DNA of 56,620 nucleotides from Acidimicrobiia bacterium. GTDB taxonomy: Bacteria; Actinomycetota; Acidimicrobiia; Acidimicrobiales; Poriferisodalaceae. Positions 1-8,577 of this stretch are shown piece by piece. Each line of letters opens with the position of its first letter. The first letter of the stretch is position 1. Under the pieces are notes generated by a model, which saw nothing but the letters and a program-made list of their open reading frames with translations, was not told where the DNA came from and searched no databases. The position numbers and the translations under genes were made by a program. The stretch spans positions 1-56,620 of the forward strand of contig JAJDZE010000032.1 of assembly GCA_022824805.1 (NCBI GenBank), written 5' to 3'.

Positions 1-150
1 GGCGAGGACCGGGCGCACATCGCCGCGGTCAGCGACTCGGGCACGCGCATCGCCCGCAAGATCACCTACGAGACCGACGACCGCATCACCCAGGACCGCG
101 AAACCTCCGACGCGATCCTCTCCCTGCTCGCGGAGATCGCCGCCCATTGA
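1..150 (+). CDS. C-terminal end of an unidentified protein (cut by window start)
   Basis: The frame is open from base 1 and ends in TGA at 148-150, giving the last 49 residues of a protein that begins outside the window. The tail is hydrophilic and acidic and ends in a likely helix (residues SLLAEIAAH). A stem-loop follows 50 bases downstream, consistent with a real 3' end. The family is not recognised from this fragment. Confidence 0.55.
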   Translation, partial: GEDRAHIAAVSDSGTRIARKITYETDDRITQDRETSDAILSLLAEIAAH

Positions 151-200
151 CGGTTAGCGGCCGACCACGCGGTTGGCGCCGGTAACCCCGGCAAAGCAAA

Positions 201-230
201 GAGGGTCAGCGATAGCGGTCGCCGACCCTC
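201..230 (+). terminator. Stem-loop, likely transcription terminator after the first partial gene
   Basis: Two 12-base arms (GAGGGTCAGCGA and TCGCCGACCCTC) flank a 6-base loop and pair with a single A-C mismatch. There is no T-run, so it is either a GC-type actinobacterial terminator or an RNA stability hairpin. Confidence 0.45.
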
Positions 231-282
231 ACGCTCTGCTCATCAAGCAACACGACTCAGCGTCGATGTTCATTGTTGAGCC

Positions 283-309
283 ATTAGGAAATACTACGTA
301 TATTCTAAT
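283..309. promoter_or_regulatory. AT-rich imperfect palindrome upstream of the DUF4143 ATPase
   Basis: A 27-base imperfect inverted repeat runs from an ATTAG half at 283 to a CTAAT half ending at 309. It sits in an AT-rich patch that contrasts with the high-GC surroundings. It lies 33 bases before the preferred ATG of the following ATPase gene, so it may be its operator or promoter. Function is inferred from position only. Confidence 0.35.
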
Positions 310-341
310 TGCCGAATAACGGATACAAGAACGGATTCGTG

Positions 342-1913
342 ATGGCTGCTTGGACACCCACTCAAGATGACTTCCGCAGGATCTACCGTGAACAGAACCC
401 ATGGCACACATCCAGAGGCCTGCCCAGCGGCCTAGCTCCCCAGACGGAGCGGACGCTGGCGACGGTGCTGTGGAGGAAGCTCATCAGCGACCGGGCGCCC
501 CGACACCAGATCGTGCTCGGGCCTCGCCGCGTCGGAAAAACCACAGTGCTGTACCAGACCGTACGGCACCTCCTCGCTCATGGCGTTCCGGCAGGGAAGA
601 TCTGGTGGCTGCGACTCGACCACCCACTGCTCCTCGAGTCCAGTCTTGGCGACCTCGTTGACGCCATCGTCGAGGGGTCGCAGGCGACAGTCGAGCGTCC
701 GGCCTACCTCATGCTCGACGAGATCGTGTACGCCGACAAGTGGGATCTGTGGCTCAAGACGTTCCACGACGACCGTTGGCCCGTTCGGGTTGCCGCCACA
801 TCGAGCAGCAGCTCCGCGCTGCGCAAACAGCGGCACGAAAGCGGCGTCGGTCGGTGGGACGAACATCACCTCATGCCCTGTTTGCTCGATGAATCCCACA
901 TGCTGATGTGGCGCGCCGAGTCGGCCGGCCCGCCACGAACACACGCAGCGGAAACACTCGCCGACACGCTCGCGGCATTGCCGACCACCTGTCCCGCCGA
1001 TGATCGGACGGCAAGATCGCGAGAAATACTCATGATGGTCGGCGGCTATCCGCAACTGTTGACGCACCGCGGACCCGCCGACGACGCGAAATCGGTGCCA
1101 AACCTCGAGAACTGGGTGCTCGAATCCCAGCGAGTGCTTCGCAGCGACGCCGTCGAGCGCGCGGTCTACAAGGACATACCTCAAGCAACCGGCATCGACA
1201 GCCCAGCCACTCTGGAGCGCCTGCTGTACATGCTCGCCGCGGCGGTCACCGGCATCATGTCTCCCAAGAACCTCAGTCAAGACCTCGGAATCTCGCAGCC
1301 CACGTTCGACCGCTACTTGACTCATCTCGAGCAGACCTATTTGGTGTTCACACTGACCAACTACTCAGGGTCGGAGCCCGCGATCCAACGGCGCGGTCGC
1401 AAGCTGTACTTCTGGGACAGCGCAGTTCGCAACGCAGCGATGCAACGCGGACTCGCTCCGCTCTCCGATCCGGTCGAGCAGGGCACACTGCTCGAGAACC
1501 TGGTGACCGCGACAGTCAAGTCGCTCGCAGTCCATGCCGGCATTCGCTTGCACTACTGGCGCGAGGGCAACCGTGAAGTGGACTTGATCTATGACGACCC
1601 CCGACAGCCCTTGGCATTCGAGGTCGCGTCGTCACCCAACCACCACCGCCGAGGACTCGCTGCGCTGGTAGAGCGCCATCCGCACCTTCGGGGTCACAGC
1701 TACCTCATCGCACCGCAGGCCGAAGTGATCCGTGCCGACCGGGAGAGATCTGGCATCGGCACCATGCCGCTCGATGCGTTCCTGCTCGCCGTCGGCGCCC
1801 AAGCCCGTCATGCAATGCTCGGCCGCCTCGGCCTCCCCCAGGTGCTTCGCCAACCGGCGGCTCAGCGGAACAGGCCGTTGCCGATGCCTTCGGCGATCTC
1901 CTCTGGCGAGTAG
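342..1913 (+). CDS. AAA-type ATP-binding protein with C-terminal DUF4143 nuclease-like domain
   Basis: The 523-residue protein has a Walker A motif (GPRRVGKTT) near residue 63, a Walker B-like segment (YLMLDEIVY) and a DUF4143 region near the C-terminus with the PD-(D/E)xK-like pattern REGNREVDLIYD...FEVASS. Such ATPases are widespread in bacteria and archaea; their role is poorly known and they are often in accessory regions. The ATG at 342 is preferred to in-frame TTG (309) and GTG (339) starts, which lie in or next to the palindrome. The 3' end overlaps the convergent CoA-transferase gene by 52 bases. It is only distantly related to the second DUF4143 gene in this window. Confidence 0.8.
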   Translation: MAAWTPTQDDFRRIYREQNPWHTSRGLPSGLAPQTERTLATVLWRKLISDRAPRHQIVLGPRRVGKTTVLYQTVRHLLAHGVPAGKIWWLRLDHPLLLESSLGDLVDAIVEGSQATVERPAYLMLDEIVYADKWDLWLKTFHDDRWPVRVAATSSSSSALRKQRHESGVGRWDEHHLMPCLLDESHMLMWRAESAGPPRTHAAETLADTLAALPTTCPADDRTARSREILMMVGGYPQLLTHRGPADDAKSVPNLENWVLESQRVLRSDAVERAVYKDIPQATGIDSPATLERLLYMLAAAVTGIMSPKNLSQDLGISQPTFDRYLTHLEQTYLVFTLTNYSGSEPAIQRRGRKLYFWDSAVRNAAMQRGLAPLSDPVEQGTLLENLVTATVKSLAVHAGIRLHYWREGNREVDLIYDDPRQPLAFEVASSPNHHRRGLAALVERHPHLRGHSYLIAPQAEVIRADRERSGIGTMPLDAFLLAVGAQARHAMLGRLGLPQVLRQPAAQRNRPLPMPSAISSGE

Positions 1914-4504
1914 CCAGCTTCGGCCCAGACGTCGAAATTGTGCTCGCCCAGGTAGGCGGGGCTGAGATGGCGGGGCGTCCAGCGCCGGCCGTTCCACAGC
2001 CCCGCGAAGGCGTCAACGGTCCGCTCGCCGAAGACCGCGTGATCTACCGGCTGCCAGAAGCCCCGGTCGGCGTGCTGGGGGTCGTCGGCGTACAGCTGGT
2101 GTGAGCTCTGCACCGGCCCCGCCGGCACACCAGCGGCTTGCAGGGCATCGGCTGCTTCGGCTGCGGTGCGGCCGGCGGCCCACTCGCCCAGCACCGCGTC
2201 GATCATCGACCTGCGGTCGCGGCGGGCCGCTTCGGTGACCAGCGACGGATCATCCAACCGGTGATCGGCGAGCAGTCCGACGAGCCCGAGCCACTGCGCC
2301 GCCTCGGCCACGGTCACCGCCACGAAGCCGTCGCTCGTCGCGTACACCTCGTTGGGCACATGGTCGGCAATGCCGTCGCGATTGCCCTCAGGCCCCGGCG
2401 GCTGCACTCCGGCCGATTGGCGGATGATCGCGGCGCCGATCGCGTAGGTGCCCACTTCGAGCTGGGCCATGTCGATGCGCTGCCCCTCGCCGGTGCGCTC
2501 GCGGGCGTACAGCGCACCAACGGTCGAGACCGCCGCCGCGAACCCAGCCAGATGATCGTTAAGCGAGAAGCCCGGTCCCACGTCGCCGCGGTCGGCGAAG
2601 TTGGTCAGGTGGGTGATGCCGCTCACGGCATGCACGGTCGGCGCGTACGAGATGACATGGCGCCACGGCCCGTCATGGCCGCAGCCCGACATCGTCACGT
2701 AGACGAGCCGCGGGTTCCACTCGTGCACGGTCTCCCAGTCGAGACCCCACGAGTCGAGCACCCCGGCACTGAAGTTCTCGATGAGCACGTCGCACGTCTC
2801 GATCAGCCGCCGGGCTGCCGCCAAGGCGTCGGGATGCTTCATGTCGAGCGTGGCGCTGCGCTTGGAGCGGTTCCACACGAAGTAGTAGGGGAAGTCGGGC
2901 GAGTTGACGATGGTGGAGCGCTCCTCGCTCTGGATGCGGATCACATCCGCGCCCAGGTCGCCGAGCAGCTTGGTGGCCGACGGACCGGCCAGCACCCAGG
3001 TGAAATCGGCCACACGGATGCCGTCCAGCGGGCGCCGGTCGCCGCCGCCCACGGCCGGAGCGGCGCCAGCCACGCTGCCGGTATCGGTCGCAACTTTGTC
3101 AGCGGTCGCGACTCTGGCGCTTTCGCCGGTGTTGCGGCTGGCGGAATCGCAACCTGTGTCGCCATTGCGAGCCTCGGCGGGCGGCGCCGCCCACGACGCG
3201 AGCACCTCGTGGAGCGGCGTCTCAACGCTGGCGGGCGGACTCGGCGGGACTGCGCCGGACCGACCGGCGTCGCTCCATCGAACCAGCCGGCTCGGCATCG
3301 TCACCGAGCCGGTGGTGCTCGCCAGGGCTGCGTCGGCATGGGCACCGATCGAAGCTGAACGCGTGATGTGCGCGGCGGTGCCTGCGGCAGATGTGCCGGA
3401 CGGCACCATCGAACCGTTTGCAGCGGCCCGGCCGGGCGGCAGGACGTCGGCGAAGAACTCACGGTGCGCGAACTGCGGGTTCGCGCAGACCTCGGCGATG
3501 TCGAGCACCCCGCCGAAGGCCACATGCCGCTCCTGCGCTTCCCACCAGACCTGGCGCGCATCGCGCGGCGCGATCCAGCGGCGGACGGCGTCCATGACCT
3601 CGTCCACGCTGAGCAGCAGTTCGCTGGCGTCGATGCCGATCCACTTGTCGACTTCGTCGGACCCGGTCTCGGTCATCCACTCCAGCAGCAGATCGGGCGT
3701 GGGGGTGGGCGTGATCATGACGTAGCCGCCGTCGCCGCCCGCACACTCCGCCAAATCGTAGGCACGAAGCCAGTGCAGGGCGCCCTGGCGCGGGGCCACC
3801 TTGGGAAGCGGCAGCAGGTCGTCGAAGAAGTACTGCATGAACAGGTTCTCGATCGAACCCGTGACCGTCTCGTGGACGGACAGGTCGACGTGCGCTCCCC
3901 GGCCCGTCGCTCGGGCCGACAATGCCGCGGCAACGCCTGAGGCCGCTGCCACGAAACCCGCGTAGTTGTACGCCTGTCGGCCCCACACGTTGAGCGGGCG
4001 GTCGGCCAGGCCCGTCAGCGCCATCATCCCGCCCATCGCAGCGGCCACGAGGTCCGAGCCGAGCCACTGCGCCCGCGGGCCGGTGCGCCCGAACGGCGTG
4101 ATCGACACCTGTACGAGCGCTGGGTTGACTGCACTGATGTCGGGATAGTCGATGCCTGCGTCGGCCAGCCGGCCGGGGCGCTCCGTCTCGACAATCACGT
4201 CGGCCGCGACAGCCAACCGGCGGTAGGCGTGTTGACCCTCATCAGTGCTCAGGTCGACACGGCAGCGGCGCTTGCCGCCGTCGTACCACCAGTCGGCGAC
4301 CCCGCCGCGCGCTGCTGCAGCCGGATCGGCCAGCGGCAGGCCCGGTGCTCCGGTGCCGACCCTCACCACGTCGGCGCCCATCTCGGCCATTAGCTTCGTC
4401 GCGAACCGGCCCGCGTCGCCGGTCAGATCGACGACACGCAGTCCCGACAACGCCCCGTGTACAGCCGACGAGTCGCGACCGTGAGGAATGACCGACTGGT
4501 TCAT
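1862..4504 (-). CDS. Tandem CaiB/BaiF family III CoA-transferase (two domains fused)
   Basis: The 880-residue protein contains two family III CoA-transferase units, about residues 18-360 and 493-865, joined by a long Ala/Ser/Thr/Gly-rich linker. Family III enzymes use an active-site Asp to form an acyl anhydride. The second half has it at D650 in the context NDHLAG; in the first half the aligned position is Tyr179 (AYNYAG), so only the second half looks catalytic. Single-domain members are about 400 residues, so this is a fused pseudo-heterodimer. Probable role is CoA transfer between carboxylic acids in lipid, steroid or carnitine-like catabolism; the substrate cannot be read from sequence. 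The gene stands alone, convergent with the ATPase gene. Confidence 0.85.
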   Translation of the reverse strand: MNQSVIPHGRDSSAVHGALSGLRVVDLTGDAGRFATKLMAEMGADVVRVGTGAPGLPLADPAAAARGGVADWWYDGGKRRCRVDLSTDEGQHAYRRLAVAADVIVETERPGRLADAGIDYPDISAVNPALVQVSITPFGRTGPRAQWLGSDLVAAAMGGMMALTGLADRPLNVWGRQAYNYAGFVAAASGVAAALSARATGRGAHVDLSVHETVTGSIENLFMQYFFDDLLPLPKVAPRQGALHWLRAYDLAECAGGDGGYVMITPTPTPDLLLEWMTETGSDEVDKWIGIDASELLLSVDEVMDAVRRWIAPRDARQVWWEAQERHVAFGGVLDIAEVCANPQFAHREFFADVLPPGRAAANGSMVPSGTSAAGTAAHITRSASIGAHADAALASTTGSVTMPSRLVRWSDAGRSGAVPPSPPASVETPLHEVLASWAAPPAEARNGDTGCDSASRNTGESARVATADKVATDTGSVAGAAPAVGGGDRRPLDGIRVADFTWVLAGPSATKLLGDLGADVIRIQSEERSTIVNSPDFPYYFVWNRSKRSATLDMKHPDALAAARRLIETCDVLIENFSAGVLDSWGLDWETVHEWNPRLVYVTMSGCGHDGPWRHVISYAPTVHAVSGITHLTNFADRGDVGPGFSLNDHLAGFAAAVSTVGALYARERTGEGQRIDMAQLEVGTYAIGAAIIRQSAGVQPPGPEGNRDGIADHVPNEVYATSDGFVAVTVAEAAQWLGLVGLLADHRLDDPSLVTEAARRDRRSMIDAVLGEWAAGRTAAEAADALQAAGVPAGPVQSSHQLYADDPQHADRGFWQPVDHAVFGERTVDAFAGLWNGRRWTPRHLSPAYLGEHNFDVWAEAGYSPEEIAEGIGNGLFR

Positions 4505-4723
4505 GACGGCCCGAAGCTAGCCCCGACGCGACTCAAGAAACCAAGCCGTGCTTGACGCACTCCGCAGGTCGTTTGGCAGAAGCGCGGTCCGAGTCTGCGG
4601 CCCGGTCTCAGCTGCGCAGAAGCACATGTTCGAATGAGCGCTGGTCATGACACACTCTTCGACTGCTGCGCCAACATGCGGCAGATTCGGATGTCAGGCG
4701 CGTACTGCGTGGGAGGGAACGCG

Positions 4724-5428
4724 GTGGCAGTCGACTATGACGCTGTCTTCGAGTCGGTCGTGCAGCGTGCCTGGAACGACCTCCCCCAAGGGCAACAGGA
4801 TGCTGCCGTGCTCTCGGACCGCCAAGGTCAGCTAGCTGACGATGACTCCGATGCATACGCCCTACACGACACCCTCAACTACCAGCGCGGACACGCTGAC
4901 GTCTTTCGCGAGGTCTACAAGTCTGCTCTCCATGTTCCGCCTGCGAAAGGTCAGCGGTTGCTCGTGGTTGACATAGGGGCCGGGGCAGCCACAGTTGCCA
5001 TCGCAATCAACGAAGCTCTCGGCCGAAAGGCACAGCGGCGCATCGACTACCTGGCGTTCGACCCGAACCCGATGATGCAAGACCTTGGCGAACGAGTTCT
5101 TGACCACCTTGGTGCCGACTTCAGGTCTGCTGCATACATAGAGTCGCTAGACGCACTCAACTTCACGGGCGCGGACCGGCTGCTCTTCACGTTCAGCTAC
5201 GTGTCACACCAGGAAGCGGTGTCGCCAGCGGACATCGACCAGTGGGCCGCCTTGATCGGCCGAGCAGTCGGCCGGTCTGATCACGCTGTCGAGCTGATCT
5301 ACACGACGGCTAGCAACATCCACAGCATCGAAGCCAGGATCCCGGTGCTTGGTCAGGGACTTGATCAAGCCGGGATCAAGCGGCAGATTGAGCCCATCAG
5401 TGTCAGAGTCCAGCGGAGATTCCCGTAG
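4724..5428 (+). CDS. SAM-dependent methyltransferase-like protein
   Basis: The 234-residue protein carries a motif I-like glycine segment (VVDIGAGAATVAIAI) followed by an acidic end of the second strand (YLAFDPNPMM), the layout of Rossmann-fold class I methyltransferases. The later motif around LLFTFSYVSHQE fits the motif IV region. The start chosen is GTG 4724, which has a strong GGAGGG ribosome site 6 bases upstream. An earlier in-frame ATG (4634) would add 30 residues without a comparable site. The substrate is unknown. It is followed at once by the AlkB-like gene, so co-transcription is likely and a nucleic-acid substrate is possible. Confidence 0.6.
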   Translation: MAVDYDAVFESVVQRAWNDLPQGQQDAAVLSDRQGQLADDDSDAYALHDTLNYQRGHADVFREVYKSALHVPPAKGQRLLVVDIGAGAATVAIAINEALGRKAQRRIDYLAFDPNPMMQDLGERVLDHLGADFRSAAYIESLDALNFTGADRLLFTFSYVSHQEAVSPADIDQWAALIGRAVGRSDHAVELIYTTASNIHSIEARIPVLGQGLDQAGIKRQIEPISVRVQRRFP

Positions 5429-5511
5429 CCGGACAGCAGCGACGGGCGCGTACAGTGGAAGCCAAGTCCCCGCCTGTGGAAGGTGGAGGCAGAACGCTGG
5501 GTCCTGCGGCC

Positions 5512-6144
5512 ATGAGCATGCGACTACCGCTATTCGCTGACGACACAGCGGCTGCGCCCCCCGGCCTGGAGTACCACGAGAAATTCCTGACGGCATCTGA
5601 GGAGCTAGATCTGCTCAGATGCGCCGATGCCTCGGGGTGGCTCTCTGACATCTCGCGACGCGTACAGCACTTCGGGTTCAAGTACGACTATTCCAACCGC
5701 CGGCTTGACGAGACGGCTCGCATCGGATCGCTGCCTGACTGGCTGGCTGAACTCGCACGCAAGGCCTACGGCAGCGCTTCCGAAGGCGTGCAGCGTCTAC
5801 TGGACCCGAAGCAGCCCTTCGAACAGGCGATCGTCAACGAGTATCTGCCAGGACAGGGGATCGCGCCTCATGTGGACCGAGACTGCTTCGGCCCCGTTGT
5901 CGCGACCGTGAGCCTGGGAGCGGCGATCAACATGGACTTTCGCTGCGAGGCCACTGGCGCAGAGCATGGCGAGCGACTGGCGCGCCGCAGCCTGCTCGTG
6001 CTGCGCGGGAAGGCACGCACCGACTGGCGGCACAGCATTGCCAAGCGGAAGTCCGATGTCTGGAACGGCCAGAAGTTCAAGCGCGAGCGGCGTGTCTCGA
6101 TCACGTTTCGCACCATTGCTGACCTGAAACCCACGCAAGCCTGA
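5512..6144 (+). CDS. AlkB-like 2-oxoglutarate/Fe(II) dioxygenase
   Basis: AlkB-family enzymes oxidatively demethylate nucleic acid bases or proteins. From the ATG at 5512 (210 residues) the double-stranded beta-helix core shows the iron facial triad H120-x-D122 (APHVDRD) and H174 (WRHSIA), and the 2-oxoglutarate-binding Arg194 and Arg200 six residues apart as in AlkB (RRVSITFR). The segment NEYLPGQGIAPH is typical of the alpha-ketoglutarate-dependent AlkB clade. An in-frame GTG at 5455 is an alternative start but adds a low-complexity leader. The gene follows the methyltransferase-like gene closely and ends convergent with the amidotransferase gene. Likely role: alkylation repair or tRNA modification. 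Confidence 0.85.
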   Translation: MSMRLPLFADDTAAAPPGLEYHEKFLTASEELDLLRCADASGWLSDISRRVQHFGFKYDYSNRRLDETARIGSLPDWLAELARKAYGSASEGVQRLLDPKQPFEQAIVNEYLPGQGIAPHVDRDCFGPVVATVSLGAAINMDFRCEATGAEHGERLARRSLLVLRGKARTDWRHSIAKRKSDVWNGQKFKRERRVSITFRTIADLKPTQA

Positions 6145-6264
6145 CGTCTCTGAGAACGCAGCGCAGGTGACCTCTGCGGGAGGCGATGCCGGTCCATGGA
6201 AGCCGCTTGGCCCGGCTACAGGACACTTGAGAATTTTGTGTAAGCGGCGTGGTCTGAAGGTCCG

Positions 6265-6981
6265 CTAGTCGAAGGCTGCGGCCATGAAGTTGCGGTAGAG
6301 CTGCTCGGCGTCGGCGGCGAAGCTCTCCATGGCGCGGTCGGCGTCGGCGGCGAGCGCGTCGAGCGAGCCGGGTCCGAGCGTCGATTCCAGGGCGTCGCGG
6401 TAGGCGTCTATGGCGCCCCAGTTGCGCACCGTGTCATCTTCCACCTCCACGTGGTACTGCATCGACCACGCCCGTGAGCCGACCCGCATCGCCTGCACCC
6501 GGCACTCCGGCGAGCTGGCTAGCACGACTGCATCGTCAGGCGGCTGCGCCACCTGCACCGAGTGCCACTGCAGTGCGTGCTGGCGGTCGCCCATCTGGCG
6601 GAAGATCGGGTCGCTGCGGCCCTCCGGCGTGAGATCCACGGCCAGCACGCCGATCTCAGGCGGGCGCTGCGGACCGCAGGTTCCCCCCAGCGCATCGGCC
6701 AACAGCTGGTGCCCCAGGCACAGCCCCAAGAACGGTCGCCGCAGCTCACGCACCCAGCGGCGGATGGCGCGCTTCTCGGGCACCAGCCACGGGCAGTCTT
6801 CCACGTCCCACACGTCCATCGGGCCGCCCATCACCCACATGGCGTCGTAGTCCTCCAGCGGCGGGATGGGCTCGCCCTCGTCGAGCTCCACCGCGGTCCA
6901 CTCCACACCGTCGGCCCGCAGGAAGTCACGCAGCCGGCCGGGGTGCTCGCAGTCGATGTGCTGCAGTACGAGGAGCCGCAT
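6265..6981 (-). CDS. Class I glutamine amidotransferase domain protein
   Basis: The 238-residue protein is a free-standing GATase class I domain. The nucleophile elbow GLCLGHQLLADALGG contains the catalytic Cys, and the His-Glu pair is in MQYHVEVE near residue 175. The first strand (MRLLVLQHIDCEHPG) matches the usual N-terminus of this group, so ATG 6981 is chosen over longer in-frame reading. These proteins are commonly annotated as GMP-synthase-like amidotransferases acting on gamma-glutamyl or other small substrates; no synthase partner is adjacent. It follows the DUF4143 ATPase gene on the same strand after 52 bases. Confidence 0.85.
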   Translation of the reverse strand: MRLLVLQHIDCEHPGRLRDFLRADGVEWTAVELDEGEPIPPLEDYDAMWVMGGPMDVWDVEDCPWLVPEKRAIRRWVRELRRPFLGLCLGHQLLADALGGTCGPQRPPEIGVLAVDLTPEGRSDPIFRQMGDRQHALQWHSVQVAQPPDDAVVLASSPECRVQAMRVGSRAWSMQYHVEVEDDTVRNWGAIDAYRDALESTLGPGSLDALAADADRAMESFAADAEQLYRNFMAAAFD

Positions 6982-7033
6982 CGCCCCCGTTGCTACCACG
7001 CCGCGGGAGCGCCCGATGCGTTGCCGCAGATGC

Positions 7034-8347
7034 TCAGGGGCCGAGCGCGGACAGCGGCACCACGCAGACTCCGTCGGGTCGTTCGTAGGCGTATCCGTCA
7101 GCAGCCGTGACCACCACGAGCTTCGCGGCTTCGCCCATCTTGGACTCGTCCACCTTGCTTCGGACAGCTCGCAACGACTTCGCTGCCTCCTCGATGTGCT
7201 GAGCGCCGCCGAGCTTGACCTCCACTGCGATCCAGCGTCCATCGCCGACATCGACGATTGCGTCCGCTTCGGTGCCCGCAGTGTCGGTGAACGCGAACAC
7301 TGCCGCATCGGCAGCCTGCGCGTAGATGCGCAGGTCTCGAACGACCAGCGATTCGAACAGCAGCCCGAGCGCCTCGGGGTCTGCCATCAGTCGCTCCGGG
7401 CTGGCCCGCAACGCGGCAACCGCCAGCGAGGGGTCTGTGAAATGGTGCTTCGGCGTCGTGAGCAAGGGCGAGCGAGAACGAAGGTGCGTCGGCCATGCTC
7501 CCAACGGCTCGAGCACATGCAAGCGCTCGAGCGCATCGAGGTACGGACGCACAGAATGGCGACTGAGCGGCGCATCGGCGCTGGACTCCCTCGCCAGCTT
7601 GTTGAGGCTCGCCGCCGTGCCGACATTGCGCGCCAGCGACCGCAGCAGTGCTCGGACGCGCACCGGATCGCGTGCCACGCCGTCCACTTGGCGAATATCG
7701 GTTCGTGCGACGTCGTCCAGGTAGCTCACCAGCACACGGGTCGCGTCCGCGGTCGTCACTTCGGGGCCGATGCCGGGCCAGCCGCCGCGGCACAGCGCAT
7801 CCACAGCCTCTGGCACACCGCGCCCGGTGGGCTCGGCCATACAACGGTCGCCGCGCAGCAGCCCGGCCAGCGACACGGCGCCCGTCGAGTGCCCCTGCTC
7901 GAACAGCGACATGGTGCGCAAGGCAAGCCGCTGGATGCGCAGCGCGCCGGAGTGGCGGGTGACATCGTCCGACGGTGTCGCCGAACCGGTCAAGATGAAC
8001 TGCCCGGCGAGCGCCCGGGCATCGCAGGCGCCGCGAACTGCACCCCACAGCTGCGGAACCCGCTGCCACTCGTCGATCAGCCTTGGCGTTGTGCCGTCGA
8101 GCACACGGCGGGGCTCGGCTTGGGCGAGAGCGAACGCAGCCGGATCCTGCTCGAGCAGCACCTCGCTGCGTGCGAACCGCTTCCCGAACCATGTCTTGCC
8201 GCACCCCTTGGGTCCCTCGATGAGCAAGGCCCGCGCTGTGCGCAGCATCCGTTCGACATTCGACTCAGCTGTACGCGGCCGGTAGCCATCCGGGGTGAGC
8301 GTCAGCGGAGCGCTCTCGGGTCGACCACTCCCCAGACCAGTCCCCAT
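7034..8347 (-). CDS. AAA ATPase with DUF4143 domain
   Basis: The 437-residue protein has an N-terminal P-loop (EGPKGCGKTWFGKRFA), a Walker B-like RLIDEWQRVP, an arginine-sensor-like ILTGSATP segment, a middle helical domain and a C-terminal DUF4143/nuclease-like part (GTEADAIVDVGDGRWIAVEVKLG). The EVK motif suggests a PD-(D/E)xK fold. ATG 8347 is preferred over TTG 8356. Four short direct repeats lie immediately upstream, the nearest 8 bases from the ATG, suggesting specific regulation. A decayed homologue lies at 28377-29098. The cellular role of the family is not established; toxin-antitoxin or defence roles are often suspected. Confidence 0.85.
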   Translation of the reverse strand: MGTGLGSGRPESAPLTLTPDGYRPRTAESNVERMLRTARALLIEGPKGCGKTWFGKRFARSEVLLEQDPAAFALAQAEPRRVLDGTTPRLIDEWQRVPQLWGAVRGACDARALAGQFILTGSATPSDDVTRHSGALRIQRLALRTMSLFEQGHSTGAVSLAGLLRGDRCMAEPTGRGVPEAVDALCRGGWPGIGPEVTTADATRVLVSYLDDVARTDIRQVDGVARDPVRVRALLRSLARNVGTAASLNKLARESSADAPLSRHSVRPYLDALERLHVLEPLGAWPTHLRSRSPLLTTPKHHFTDPSLAVAALRASPERLMADPEALGLLFESLVVRDLRIYAQAADAAVFAFTDTAGTEADAIVDVGDGRWIAVEVKLGGAQHIEEAAKSLRAVRSKVDESKMGEAAKLVVVTAADGYAYERPDGVCVVPLSALGP

Positions 8348-8355
8348 CGCCCGCA

Positions 8356-8431
8356 ATCTACCAAATTCGAGTATTTCAATCTACCATTATTGGCAAATTG
8401 ATCTACCAAAACAGATACTTGTGATCTACCG
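8356..8431. repeat. Four direct ATCTACC repeats at 22-23 bp spacing (iteron-like operator)
   Basis: ATCTACC(A/G) occurs at 8356, 8379, 8401 and 8424, a spacing of 23, 22 and 23 bases (two helical turns). The tract is AT-rich and lies just upstream of the DUF4143 ATPase start on the minus strand, where the unit reads TGGTAGAT. A matching arrangement with a related core precedes the homologous pseudogene near 29.1 kb. Likely a cooperative binding site for a regulator, possibly the ATPase itself. Confidence 0.6.
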
Positions 8432-8577
8432 ATATTGAGAGATCCGTCATCGAGAGCAGGCCAACGCCACCGATCCCAATGACGGGGAACCGATGGTCAA
8501 CGCAGCCGCAGAGCGGCCGACTGGCACCTCGTCACCAGCCGCTGACCCGCCAGAGCGCACCAGAGGCAGTCGGCCGG

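Noticed and set aside
2138-3358. Plus-strand 406-codon frame
   Set aside because: Antisense to the tandem CoA-transferase, which has clear family motifs on the other strand.
8356-8431. Possible CRISPR array
   Set aside because: Units are only 7-8 bases with 22-23 bp spacing and no longer repeats or cas genes nearby; an operator array fits better.
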